From an uncultured Collinsella sp. (lineage in GTDB: Bacteria > Actinomycetota > Coriobacteriia > Coriobacteriales > Coriobacteriaceae), in contig URCS01000019.1 in assembly GCA_900546455.1 (NCBI GenBank), positions 1-35,393 on the forward strand: a stretch of 35,393 bases of DNA, written 5' to 3'. The notes below the pieces were generated by a model that searched no databases, was not told where the DNA came from, and saw only the letters and a program-made list of their open reading frames with translations. This document shows positions 16,480 to 22,868 of the stretch, in pieces; within the stretch, counting starts at the first letter, position 1, and each line of letters opens with the position of its first letter. The position numbers and the translations under genes were made by a program.

Positions 16480-17127
16480 CTAGTTCGCCTCCGGCCAGCC
16501 TGCGACGTCGAGCACGTCGAGGACGGTATCGTTTGTCTGCTGGTTTTTGGCCTGCACGGCCTGAACGTCGATATCGAGCCTGAACGAACCGTCGCGCGCG
16601 GCATCGTGGTAGTCGCCCACAAAGCGCAGCGAGTCCATGAGGCTTTCCGTCATGGCACCGGGGTCGAGCATGCCGCCACGACCAGCCAATCCGCGGTAGT
16701 AGTACCACCCATCGCCGCCATCGATCCACGGGGACCCCTCGCCCGCGTTCGCGTGAAAGGCAACGTTGCCCGAGGCATCCGCACTCGTACCGTCGGGTGC
16801 CACTGACGTCATGCGCAGACGAGCGCGAACGTACTCAGGCTGCGTTCCGGCGTTCTCCACGCGCACAATGCGGCTGATGTCAGAGCCCCCGGCCTTGGTG
16901 TCGGGATAGTCCCCGTGCTCGTTGGCCTCAAACGGAATCTCCTCGCCCTGCTCGTTTAGGGTGTATTCGCAGACTCGTACCTTCACGCTGCCAAACGATA
17001 GGACGTTGTTCGCCGGAACCATATCAACGGTAAAAGCCAGCGTGCCACACAGGCACGCCAGGGCCAACAGCGCAATCGCGGCAAGCGCCAAGGTGCGTTT
17101 CTGATTGTCGGAAAGATTGTTGAGCAT
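16480..17127 (-). CDS. TasA-like protein with SipW-type signal peptide (second)
   Basis: A 215-aa exported protein. The N-terminus NLSDNQKRTLALAAIALLALACLCGTLAFTVDM has the G-T-x-A-F end of the SipW signal class, followed by NNVLSFGSVKVRV, equivalent to the N-x-F-x-x-G-S stretch in the two sister proteins of this operon. The ectodomain holds VRVENAGTQPEYVRARLRM, the family strand, and WIDGGDGWYYYRG, which is paralleled by WVLASDGFYYWTS in the protein at 10422. The two are probably paralogues with the same fold. The start is uncertain: ATG at 17127 is preferred, TTG at 17139 is possible, and neither has a strong ribosome site. The stop is three bases before the giant adhesin's ATG. Likely a structural subunit. 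Confidence 0.8.
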   Translation of the reverse strand: MLNNLSDNQKRTLALAAIALLALACLCGTLAFTVDMVPANNVLSFGSVKVRVCEYTLNEQGEEIPFEANEHGDYPDTKAGGSDISRIVRVENAGTQPEYVRARLRMTSVAPDGTSADASGNVAFHANAGEGSPWIDGGDGWYYYRGLAGRGGMLDPGAMTESLMDSLRFVGDYHDAARDGSFRLDIDVQAVQAKNQQTNDTVLDVLDVAGWPEAN

Positions 17128-17159
17128 TACGTTCGCCAATCGTCGATCAAAGGGGAACC

Positions 17160-17203
17160 GAGATCCCGACCCGAATATTGGGGTGGGGGCGGACCGGGAT
17201 CTC
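17160..17203 (-). terminator. Hairpin between the first TasA-like gene and the rest of the operon
   Basis: GAGATCCCG (17160-17168) pairs with CGGGATCTC (17195-17203) around a 26-nt C-rich loop. With no U-run it may act as a processing or partial termination site that favours the abundant first subunit. Confidence 0.4.
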
Positions 17204-17219
17204 AGTGGGGGTGGGGCTA

Positions 17220-17933
17220 CTACTGGTTCTTAATGGTATTAGCCCAAGTCTTGGCCTGAGTGACGGCGTTGTCAGCAGCGCTGGTGTTGCCGTCCGTCTG
17301 GTCGGCTCCGAAGATGTAGGCGGAAACCTTCATCGTGGGGTTCGTGGCGACCATGGAGCCCTCCAGGGTGCCCGGGAACACAACCTTGCTAAAGAGCTCG
17401 CCGGTGTAGACGTCCTCACTAGCGCTCTTGGCGGGGAGGGCAACAGGTTTGTCATCGGTAGCACCCTTGGCGTACATGAACAGACCGCTCAGGTACTGGC
17501 CGTCGGCAGAGGAGGTCACCTGTCCATTAACCGGCTTCCAGTTGTCGTTGAGGGCGAAGTACGGGGTGTTCTCGGCAGCGGTGTCATCCTTGACCATGGC
17601 GTTCTTCACGTAGATGAACACGTAGGCGTCGTCTGAGCCCTTCGCGATGCCAACGTTCGGGTTCTTATCGGTGCTGGAGCCAGGAACAATCTTGGAGTTG
17701 TCTTTCCACTTGGTCTCGAACAGATAGGCTTTGTCGGTATTATTACCGGTGCCAGGCTTATCGGGCTGGTCGGGATCGGGCTTCTTTTCGGGAATGTTGA
17801 TGCTGCCCACCGTAAACACGTTGTTCAGCGTCTGCGTGGCTGTCAGCCATGCATAGGTGCCCACGCCGGCAGCCAGCACCAGCAGCAGCAGGGCGGCAAC
17901 GATGCCGTAGCGTTTTTTCTTCTTGTTTTCCAT
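17220..17933 (-). CDS. TasA-like major fibre candidate with SipW-type signal peptide (first)
   Basis: A 237-aa exported protein directly after the signal peptidase. The N-terminus is ENKKKKRYGIVAALLLL, then GVGTYAWLTATQTLNNVF and TVGSINI. The G-T-Y-A-W end and N-x-F-x-x-G-S segment match the TIGR-type SipW-cognate signal. A proline- and aspartate-rich linker (KPDPDQPDKPG) follows, then a domain with DAYVFIYVKNAMV and a C-terminal MKVSAYIFGADQ. The start is ATG at 17933 with AAGGAAGAG before it; an in-frame ATG 12 codons earlier lacks a site. It lies about 70 nt after the peptidase stop. The position and the hairpin downstream suggest it is the most expressed subunit (inference). No wall anchor is present. 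Confidence 0.85.
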   Translation of the reverse strand: MENKKKKRYGIVAALLLLVLAAGVGTYAWLTATQTLNNVFTVGSINIPEKKPDPDQPDKPGTGNNTDKAYLFETKWKDNSKIVPGSSTDKNPNVGIAKGSDDAYVFIYVKNAMVKDDTAAENTPYFALNDNWKPVNGQVTSSADGQYLSGLFMYAKGATDDKPVALPAKSASEDVYTGELFSKVVFPGTLEGSMVATNPTMKVSAYIFGADQTDGNTSAADNAVTQAKTWANTIKNQ

Positions 17934-18003
17934 CGTTCTCTTCCTTTCGAAAACCGACTTCCCCGGCAACGGCCCTTGCCGCCGCCGACACCTCTCCCTG
18001 CTG

Positions 18004-18558
18004 CTATGAACGCCGCTCTCTCACATGCGCGCGGGTATGCTTGCCCGCAGGCTCGTCGGGAACCATCCGATCGAGCACTATCGACGCCGCGACCAGCAGC
18101 GCCAGAACGGCCACCACAACAAGCAAACCGGGCATCGTCGTGCAATATGCGTTAACGAAGCCCAGGTAAGGGACACAAAAAGAAACGACGCCGATCACGC
18201 GTGAAAAAGGCGTCTGCTCGGCGTCGTGCATGATGCTTCCATCTGCATTTTTGTTTGCGATTCCCTGCGTGCTGATCGTCTGCGCCACAGGGTCGACCTC
18301 GTACACCTGGTGGGTCACTGCGGCGCCGTCCGATCGGTAAAAAGTTGCATTGTCGCCCACGGCAATATCCGATGGCTCAACCTGGCGAACAAACACCATG
18401 GAGCCAACGGGAAGCTTGGGCTCCATAGAGCCCGAAAGCACTGCAAAAGGCGTGTATCCAAATGCGCGGGGAGCAAAAGAAACAACGGCAAGGGCTATGA
18501 CAAGCGCAAGCGCCAGACTGCTAAGAAGTGCAATAAAACGTTTGAGTCCGCGAGTCAT
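18004..18558 (-). CDS. sipW: SipW-type (ER-type) signal peptidase I
   Basis: A 184-aa membrane serine protease that removes signal peptides from TasA-like proteins. After an N-terminal helix (about 8-29) the catalytic motif FAVLSGSMEPKLPVGS gives nucleophile S44. The general base is histidine (H83 in AAVTHQVYEV) instead of the lysine of ordinary bacterial enzymes; this is the mark of the SipW/ER group. A C-terminal region with SRVIGVV and two hydrophobic helices (about 118-132 and 142-164) follows, then a basic tail. The start is ATG at 18558; TTG just before it is possible, and the ribosome site is weak (GGGGATGGAT at long spacing). It leads the six-gene operon whose three members with G-T-x-A signals are the predicted substrates. 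Confidence 0.9.
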   Translation of the reverse strand: MTRGLKRFIALLSSLALALVIALAVVSFAPRAFGYTPFAVLSGSMEPKLPVGSMVFVRQVEPSDIAVGDNATFYRSDGAAVTHQVYEVDPVAQTISTQGIANKNADGSIMHDAEQTPFSRVIGVVSFCVPYLGFVNAYCTTMPGLLVVVAVLALLVAASIVLDRMVPDEPAGKHTRAHVRERRS

Positions 18559-18801
18559 CAAAACGATTAATCCATCCCCATCGAGGCCTTATTCGATCCC
18601 CTGAAGGGGCAGTCGCTTTCCTCGGGCACCGCAAGGCACTAAAAAGTGAGTTCGAAAAAAGCCAATTTGAATTCTTTTCGTAACAAAAACGTTAGCGATG
18701 TCCTGCATTTTTATCAAGCTCTCAGCGCCAAACGCTACCAATTTAGGCGTAAGCGGTCATTTATCCCCATACCGGACTGCCATATCCAATATCTACTACT
18801 A

Positions 18802-18838
18802 ACCCCCTACGCATCTTCTTCATAGGGGGTCTGTTTTT
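18802..18838 (+). terminator. Intrinsic terminator on the plus strand with no plus-strand gene before it
   Basis: ACCCCCTA (18802-18809) pairs with TAGGGGGT (18823-18830) and is followed by CTGTTTTTT. The U-run is on the plus strand only. The nearest upstream plus-strand gene is the LtaS-like one, 9 kb away, so a small RNA starting in this region is possible. Confidence 0.8.
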
Positions 18839-18858
18839 TGAATATCTAAAAGAATGCG

Positions 18859-18868
18859 CCCCCCCCCC
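18859..18868. repeat. Homopolymer of ten C
   Basis: A run of ten C lies about 300 bp upstream of sipW. Tracts of this length slip during replication and could vary between cells or be misread. Confidence 0.9.
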
Positions 18869-18959
18869 GACATTAAAACATACTGCCCTATGTCTTATTT
18901 ATTTTTAACCCCCCTGCGGGTTTAAGGCAGCCCATTGTAGTTCGCAGCCCATACCTTCT

Positions 18960-19250
18960 GGAAGGCGTGTCCCAATCTTCAGGTCCGGAGTGGGATGCGG
19001 TTTCCGCTTGTGACACCGATGGGAAAGCACGTCCCACTCCGATCACAAATTCCGGGTCACATTTTCCGCCAAGGCTTCAACCGGAAACCGTGTCCCATTT
19101 CTCAGCCGAATACTGGGATGCATTTTCCACTGAGCCCCTCAACCGGAAAGTGCATCCCATTCCAAGCCTTGATTCCGGGACATACTTTCCAAGACCCCGC
19201 CCATTCGGAAAGCCCGTCCCGCTCTGAATACATCCGGACATGGAATATCC
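18960..19250. repeat. Array of four (plus edges) hairpin repeats with a 62-bp period
   Basis: Four units each have a left arm near GGGAYRCRYTTTCC and a right arm near GGAAARYRYGTCCC. Left-arm GGG positions are 18992, 19054, 19115 and 19177 (periods 62, 61, 62). Matching right arms are at 19022-19040, 19082-19098, 19045+100=19145-19159 and 19207-19221. Arm pairing is 16/19, 12/17, 14/15 and 12/15. A lone right arm (18960-18974) and a degraded left arm (19234-19250) flank the array. The period is not a multiple of three and several frames stay open, so it is not coding. Confidence 0.8.
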
Positions 19251-19279
19251 GCTTATAAGGCCTTCCATCAATAAAGGGG

Positions 19280-19428
19280 CGCCCGCCCGGCGGCGGAATA
19301 TAAGGTTTATCGCGAGTTCCGCACGAGCCGGAGAGCACTTAATGTGCTCTCCGTGCGAGCAGGACTGTAGAGTAGGAAACCTTATATTCCGCCGCCGGGC
19401 GGGCGAAACATTTAGAAGATGGACCTAG
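19280..19428 (-). repeat. Structured 3'-UTR element, copy B
   Basis: Perfect 29-nt arms (19280-19308 and 19377-19405) enclose a 68-nt core that matches copy A in opposite orientation. A 20-bp block (19409-19428) shared with the half copy at 9705-9724 runs into the TAG stop of the gene ending at 19425. The element therefore sits in sense orientation directly behind that gene. Confidence 0.88.
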
Positions 19429-20087
19429 CACTCCTTCTTCATGGCGCTGTAGCCAATCAGCACGGTCCACACGTACGCGCGGGTCTTGGGGATCATGAGC
19501 ATGCCGATAGCCGGGACAACCTCGGCCCACAGGACCACGGGAATGTAGAAGCCAAAGCTCAGCACAATGGTGAGCCACATCCAGCGGAAGGCTTCGTCGT
19601 TATCTTCCCTGGCACTGCGGTAAAACAGCACGATGACCATAAGGCCCATGATGGCAAACGGGATGTTGCGCAGGATACCCCATGCAAGCGGGGTCTGGTT
19701 GGTGAGCCACTGGTTTTGCGGCAGCATGCACAGCGCGACACGCATGACGGCCAGGGCAAAGATCGCCACGGTCGTTCCGACGTGGTTCTTCACCTGGTAG
19801 CGCTCGCGCCACACGTAGTAGAGCAGTACGTAGAAGATGGTCATGGTAATCGAGGTAATCCACTCGCCCAGGCCCAGCTGCACGGCATAAGCGTCAAAGC
19901 CGGTCGTGCAGAGCGCCAGCGCGCGGGGGACCAGGTGGAACGAATCACCGGCGCCCAAAACGACCGCCATCCAGCCAAACAGCTGGAACTGACGGTTGCC
20001 CTTGCTGCCGCGAATCATATGGATACCGATGGTGATGACCGTCACCAAGTACACGATGTCAAAAAGCGTTTCGAAAATAGCACGCAT
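19425..20087 (-). CDS. Multi-pass membrane protein of unknown function
   Basis: A 220-aa integral membrane protein with about seven hydrophobic helices (roughly 5-25, 36-56, 70-92, 104-120, 134-155, 168-190, 196-214). I do not recognise a named family. Visible landmarks are the acidic/histidine pair GAGDSFHLVPR between helices 2 and 3 and YYVWRERYQVKNH after helix 3; both could be ligand sites. The start is ATG at 20087 with AAGGAG 8 nt before. Upstream is a palindrome of TetR-operator form between probable promoter boxes, and the next gene is a TetR-like fragment. The pattern suggests a TetR-controlled membrane function, perhaps stress- or ligand-induced. Its stop codon lies inside the shared 20-bp block of the structured 3' element. 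Confidence 0.75.
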   Translation of the reverse strand: MRAIFETLFDIVYLVTVITIGIHMIRGSKGNRQFQLFGWMAVVLGAGDSFHLVPRALALCTTGFDAYAVQLGLGEWITSITMTIFYVLLYYVWRERYQVKNHVGTTVAIFALAVMRVALCMLPQNQWLTNQTPLAWGILRNIPFAIMGLMVIVLFYRSAREDNDEAFRWMWLTIVLSFGFYIPVVLWAEVVPAIGMLMIPKTRAYVWTVLIGYSAMKKEC

Positions 20088-20160
20088 ATATATGTCTCCT
20101 TAAAAGAATGGTTGCAAAGAACGGTTTGGCTTCCTGGTTCCGGGCATCACCCCCTTAATA

Positions 20161-20173
20161 TGAACGTTGTTCA
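20161..20173. promoter_or_regulatory. TetR-type operator palindrome upstream of the membrane protein
   Basis: TGAAC-GTT-GTTCA is a 5-3-5 perfect dyad. On the minus strand it is followed at once by TATTAA, a plausible -10, so a bound repressor would block the promoter of the gene at 19425-20087. The -35 is weak. Confidence 0.55.
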
Positions 20174-20185
20174 CTTTCTTGCAGT

Positions 20186-20208
20186 AAAAATCCCCGCCTT
20201 GCGTGGGG
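20186..20208 (-). terminator. Terminator after the TetR-like fragment
   Basis: On the minus strand a GC-rich stem (TCCCC...GGGGA with a small bulge) is followed by five T. It lies just downstream of the stop at 20213. Confidence 0.65.
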
Positions 20209-20212
20209 ACTG

Positions 20213-20611
20213 TTAGTAGAGGGTTCGACGCGTGATCTCGAGCACGGCGCTCGGATCAAAGTCTTGCCGAATCACGGCAGAGAGCATAAGCGAGAACAGG
20301 ACCTCGGCAAATTGCTCGGCAGAAAACTGATCGGTAAAGGCGTCCGGGCGCACCCGAGGATCACGCTTGAGCACCACGCAAAGCTGGTCGAGGATATGCT
20401 GCCAGGCATGATGCATGCGGCGCTTGCCATCCGCGGTGTCCTGCTGCATGAATCCCAGCGAGTGATGCGTAAAGAAGCCCGGATACTTTTGACAGCTGTG
20501 CTCCATCTGGCGATACATCCAGCGAACGCATGCGAGCGTGTTGTCCAGAACGGCCGCGTCCTCGGGGTGATGGAAAATGTCACCCCAAACGTTTGCTACG
20601 GTTGCGCCCAC
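20213..20611 (-). pseudogene. TetR-like regulator fragment lacking the DNA-binding domain
   Basis: About 132 residues resemble the ligand-binding and dimerisation domain of TetR-family regulators: HPEDAAVLDNTLACVRWMYRQM, a middle HHAWQHILDQLCVVLKRDPRVRP, and a C-terminal FAEVLFSLMLSAVIRQDFDPSAVLEITRRTL that ends like many TetR proteins. The helix-turn-helix of about 50 residues is missing. Upstream, the frame runs straight into the terminator of the flavodoxin gene, so no room is left for it. The nearest start is GTG at 20611 without a ribosome site. A 5' deletion is likely. Alternatively it is a free effector-binding domain. An intact operator-like palindrome lies just downstream (20161-20173). 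Confidence 0.6.
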
Positions 20612-20621
20612 AAGTGTCAAG

Positions 20622-20650
20622 AAAAAAAGCCTCGAGAATTCCGAGGCTTT
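20622..20650 (-). terminator. Intrinsic terminator of the flavodoxin gene
   Basis: AAAGCCTCG (minus, from 20650) pairs with CGAGGCTTT and leads into a T-run at 20628-20622. It is a textbook terminator, 43 nt after the flavodoxin stop. Confidence 0.88.
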
Positions 20651-20692
20651 CACATTTGTATTGTTTTGCACGAAGGACCGCGAACGGCGAAG

Positions 20693-21244
20693 CTACTCCC
20701 CCAGCACGGCCTTCTTGGCGGCGGCGGACATGTCCTCGAGGTCTTCTTTGGTGGGGTGATCCTTTGCGGCTACCCAGTTGTCGAGCAGCATCTTAAAGCG
20801 TGCGTTGTCGGGATCTTGCTCGAGCATGGCCTCGTAGCGCTGCTTGACCGCGGGGCCCATCTTGCCCTGGCACATGGCCCAACCCGCAAGCTCGGCGTCA
20901 TCGGCCAAATTTGAGGTCACGCGATCAATAATCTGCTGGTAGTAGCTCTGGTCGGCGCCAAAGCCGCAGGTGCCGAACAGGAAGACGCGCTTGCCGTGTA
21001 GGGCAGAAAGCAATGCCGCGACCGAAGGCGTGCAGGCGCCCTTGTCGCACCAAAAACCGACGAGCACGGTATCGGCCGCGCAAGCCCCCTGCGCCTCGCA
21101 CTCGACCTGCTCGGCATCCGCGTCATCGCTCAGCGCAGCAGCGTGGATAAACTCAACGCCGGCAGCCTGCAGGGCGCGCTTGATTGCACCCGAAACCATC
21201 CTGGTATTACCGCTCTTGCTGTTAACCACCAAAGAGCATGTCAT
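20693..21244 (-). CDS. Flavodoxin-family protein
   Basis: A 183-aa FMN-binding flavodoxin-fold protein. The phosphate loop is SLVVNSKSGNTRMV (about 4-17), with the S-x-T/S-G-N-T signature. Further contacts are VLVGFWCDKGACTPSV and VFLFGTCGFGADQSYYQQI, which match the two later flavin loops of this family. The C-terminal half (GWAMCQGKMGPAVKQRYEAML to AAAKKAV) is helical and is typical of the stand-alone proteins that pass electrons to a partner enzyme. A family member, BilS, works beside bilirubin reductase, but no bilR gene is in view, so I do not assign that name. The ATG at 21244 is preferred; in-frame GTG codons upstream (to 21280) have no better site. It is a single gene with its own terminator. 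Confidence 0.82.
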   Translation of the reverse strand: MTCSLVVNSKSGNTRMVSGAIKRALQAAGVEFIHAAALSDDADAEQVECEAQGACAADTVLVGFWCDKGACTPSVAALLSALHGKRVFLFGTCGFGADQSYYQQIIDRVTSNLADDAELAGWAMCQGKMGPAVKQRYEAMLEQDPDNARFKMLLDNWVAAKDHPTKEDLEDMSAAAKKAVLGE

Positions 21245-21448
21245 AGTCACGTTGCTCGTTTCCCCCAAAACTAAAGCCACTAATGCAATTTATTAGATGA
21301 ATATCTTAGTACTAACGTGACAGATGTAAACCACCTTCTGCCGATTGGCAGAGCGGATGATATCAATGGACAAACACACCAGCAACGCAAGCCCCTAAAT
21401 CTATAAGCTTTGAGACAGCTAAGCCGCCCTATGCCCCGAATCAATGAC
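21245..21448. other. AT-richer intergenic region
   Basis: Promoter region of the flavodoxin gene (minus) and upstream flank of the ATPase gene (plus). I see no gene or clear RNA here. Confidence 0.5.
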
Positions 21449-21527
21449 AATCGTCACCACAATATGACGTCAATCGTCACCATAATTCTCCGTTAATCAT
21501 CACCTCAGATTTTCATTAATCGTCACC
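21449..21527 (+). repeat. Four direct repeats at exact 23-bp spacing upstream of a DUF4143 ATPase
   Basis: AATCGTCACC occurs at 21449, 21472 and 21518, and AATCATCACC at 21495. The steps are exactly 23, 23 and 23 bp. The spacer bases are not conserved. The last repeat ends 7 nt before the TG of an extended -10 and 48 nt before the ATG, so a protein bound here would contact the promoter. Confidence 0.9.
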
Positions 21528-21534
21528 ACGCAGC

Positions 21535-21543
21535 TGGTAGAAT
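21535..21543 (+). promoter_or_regulatory. Extended -10 promoter of the first DUF4143 ATPase
   Basis: TGGTAGAAT fits the extended -10 pattern TGnTATAAT with one mismatch. It lies 33 bp before the ATG and directly after the fourth repeat, whose position covers the -35 region. Confidence 0.5.
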
Positions 21544-21575
21544 ACATAATCAAGGCAAATTAAGAAGGTGACGGT

Positions 21576-22841
21576 ATGGATAGATATGTAGACAGATGCA
21601 TCGATAAGGGAATCAGGCATAGTCTCGATATCTTCGGTGCGGTTCTCATTCAAGGCCCAAAGTGGTGCGGAAAGACCACTACGGCAAAACGTTTTGCTAG
21701 ATCATCCTTGTCTCTTTCCGATCCAACTGGAAATTTTGCCGCCCTCCAGCTGGCTCGGATCGATCCAGCACAGGCAATAGCAGGACCCTCTCCTAGGCTC
21801 ATCGATGAATGGCAGGAAGAGCCAAAGCTGTGGGATGCCGTACGTTTCGAGTGTGACGCAAGACAGGGAGAATCCGGACAGTTTATTCTTACGGGCTCAG
21901 CAACGCCGCGAGATTCGAAGCAGCCGATGCATAACGGCGTTGGACGAATAGCAAGGTTGCGAATGGATACCATGACGCTGTTCGAGCTCGGCGTTTCTTC
22001 GGGCGCGGCTTCGATTAGAGCGCTGCTTTCCGGCCACCCCGCCAAGCAGGCGGTCGGATCGATCGCTGGTGTCGCCGGCATCGCCGATTTGCTGTGTCGC
22101 GGTGGTTGGCCTCAAGCGATGGGGAAAACAACTGAAAATGCTATGCGGATTGCCGCTGCTTATGTTGATGGCGTATGCGAATCGGATGTTTCTAGAACTG
22201 ACGGCGTCAAACGTGATCCGGTCAAGGTCAGGTCTCTTTTGACATCGCTTGCGCGAAATGAGTCGACACTTGCTGGATCGAAGTCCATCGATAAAGATAT
22301 CGGTACCGGCGTTTCGAAGAATTCGGTCTCCAGATACATGGATGCTCTGAGACGAATCAATATCATCGACGATATCCCGGCTTGGCATCCGGTGCTCAGG
22401 TCGCCGGTAAAGCTGCGGCAAAGTGCGAAAAGGCACCTCGCCGACCCTTCGCTTGCCGTTGCGCTGCTCGGAGCAAATCCGGAGTCATTGGCATCCGACC
22501 CGAAGACACTGGGGCTGCTCTTCGAATCCCTCGTCCTGCACGACCTTAAGGTCTATGCCGCCGCAAATGACTCATCGGTGTCCCACTACCACGACGCCGA
22601 CGATCTCGAGGTCGATGCCGTTATACACAGGCGCGATGGAACTTGGATTGCCGTGGAAGTAAAACTCGGAAGCCCGCAGATCCCCGAGGCGTCTGCAAAC
22701 CTGCTTCGACTCGAGCGCAAGCTGGTCGAACGCGGCGAGAGGCCTCCCGCGGCCAAACTCATCGTCATCGGGTTCGGCATGCCGGTCCACACAACGCCCG
22801 AGGGCATCATCGTTGCCCCCGTTGACACGCTCGCGCCCTAG
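21576..22841 (+). CDS. AAA_14/DUF4143 ATPase with PD-(D/E)xK-like C-terminus (first)
   Basis: A 421-aa protein of the AAA_14-DUF4143 family, common and poorly understood P-loop ATPases. Walker A is GPKWCGKT (27-34). Walker B is RLIDEW (74-79), with W in place of the usual V and Q following. A sensor-like ILTGSATP follows near 105. The DUF4143 part begins near 190 and contains a helical, possibly winged-helix region (SKNSVSRYMDALRRINIIDDIP). It ends with a nuclease-like core: E345, D347 and E361-x-K363 in LEVDAVI and AVEVKLG. The start is ATG at 21576 with AAGAAGGTG before it. Codon use is less GC-biased than neighbouring Collinsella genes, suggesting transfer. Four phased repeats and an extended -10 lie upstream, so autoregulation is likely (inference). 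It is monocistronic and convergent with the ABC genes. Confidence 0.88.
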   Translation: MDRYVDRCIDKGIRHSLDIFGAVLIQGPKWCGKTTTAKRFARSSLSLSDPTGNFAALQLARIDPAQAIAGPSPRLIDEWQEEPKLWDAVRFECDARQGESGQFILTGSATPRDSKQPMHNGVGRIARLRMDTMTLFELGVSSGAASIRALLSGHPAKQAVGSIAGVAGIADLLCRGGWPQAMGKTTENAMRIAAAYVDGVCESDVSRTDGVKRDPVKVRSLLTSLARNESTLAGSKSIDKDIGTGVSKNSVSRYMDALRRINIIDDIPAWHPVLRSPVKLRQSAKRHLADPSLAVALLGANPESLASDPKTLGLLFESLVLHDLKVYAAANDSSVSHYHDADDLEVDAVIHRRDGTWIAVEVKLGSPQIPEASANLLRLERKLVERGERPPAAKLIVIGFGMPVHTTPEGIIVAPVDTLAP

Positions 22842-22868
22842 CGCTGCGTTACATGTCCCGCGTCTTGC

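Larger units (their letters stand above)
18562..18959. other. Gene-less leader region upstream of sipW
   Basis: No coding sequence is seen here. The minus-strand leader next to sipW can fold (CGAGG...CCTCG enclosing CCCC-TTCA-GGGG, about 18583-18627). A pseudoknot-like pattern lies at 18726-18755, a plus-strand terminator at 18802-18838, and a run of ten C at 18859-18868. AT content is higher than in the flanking genes. I could not identify a confident promoter. Confidence 0.6.

Noticed and set aside
10804..16806. Long plus-strand open frames opposite the giant adhesin (10804-12390, 12403-13470, 14650-16806)
   Set aside because: They are shadows of the minus-strand operon, whose genes have signal peptides, coupled starts and recognisable repeats.
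18583..18640. A c-di-GMP or other known riboswitch in the sipW leader
   Set aside because: The leader can fold, but none of the conserved bases of GEMM, c-di-GMP-II, ydaO or SAM classes are present.
18960..19250. The hairpin array as a CRISPR array or as a coding repeat
   Set aside because: Arms alternate orientation, the repeats are imperfect, and no cas genes are present. The 62-bp period is not divisible by three, so no frame encodes a repeat protein along the array.
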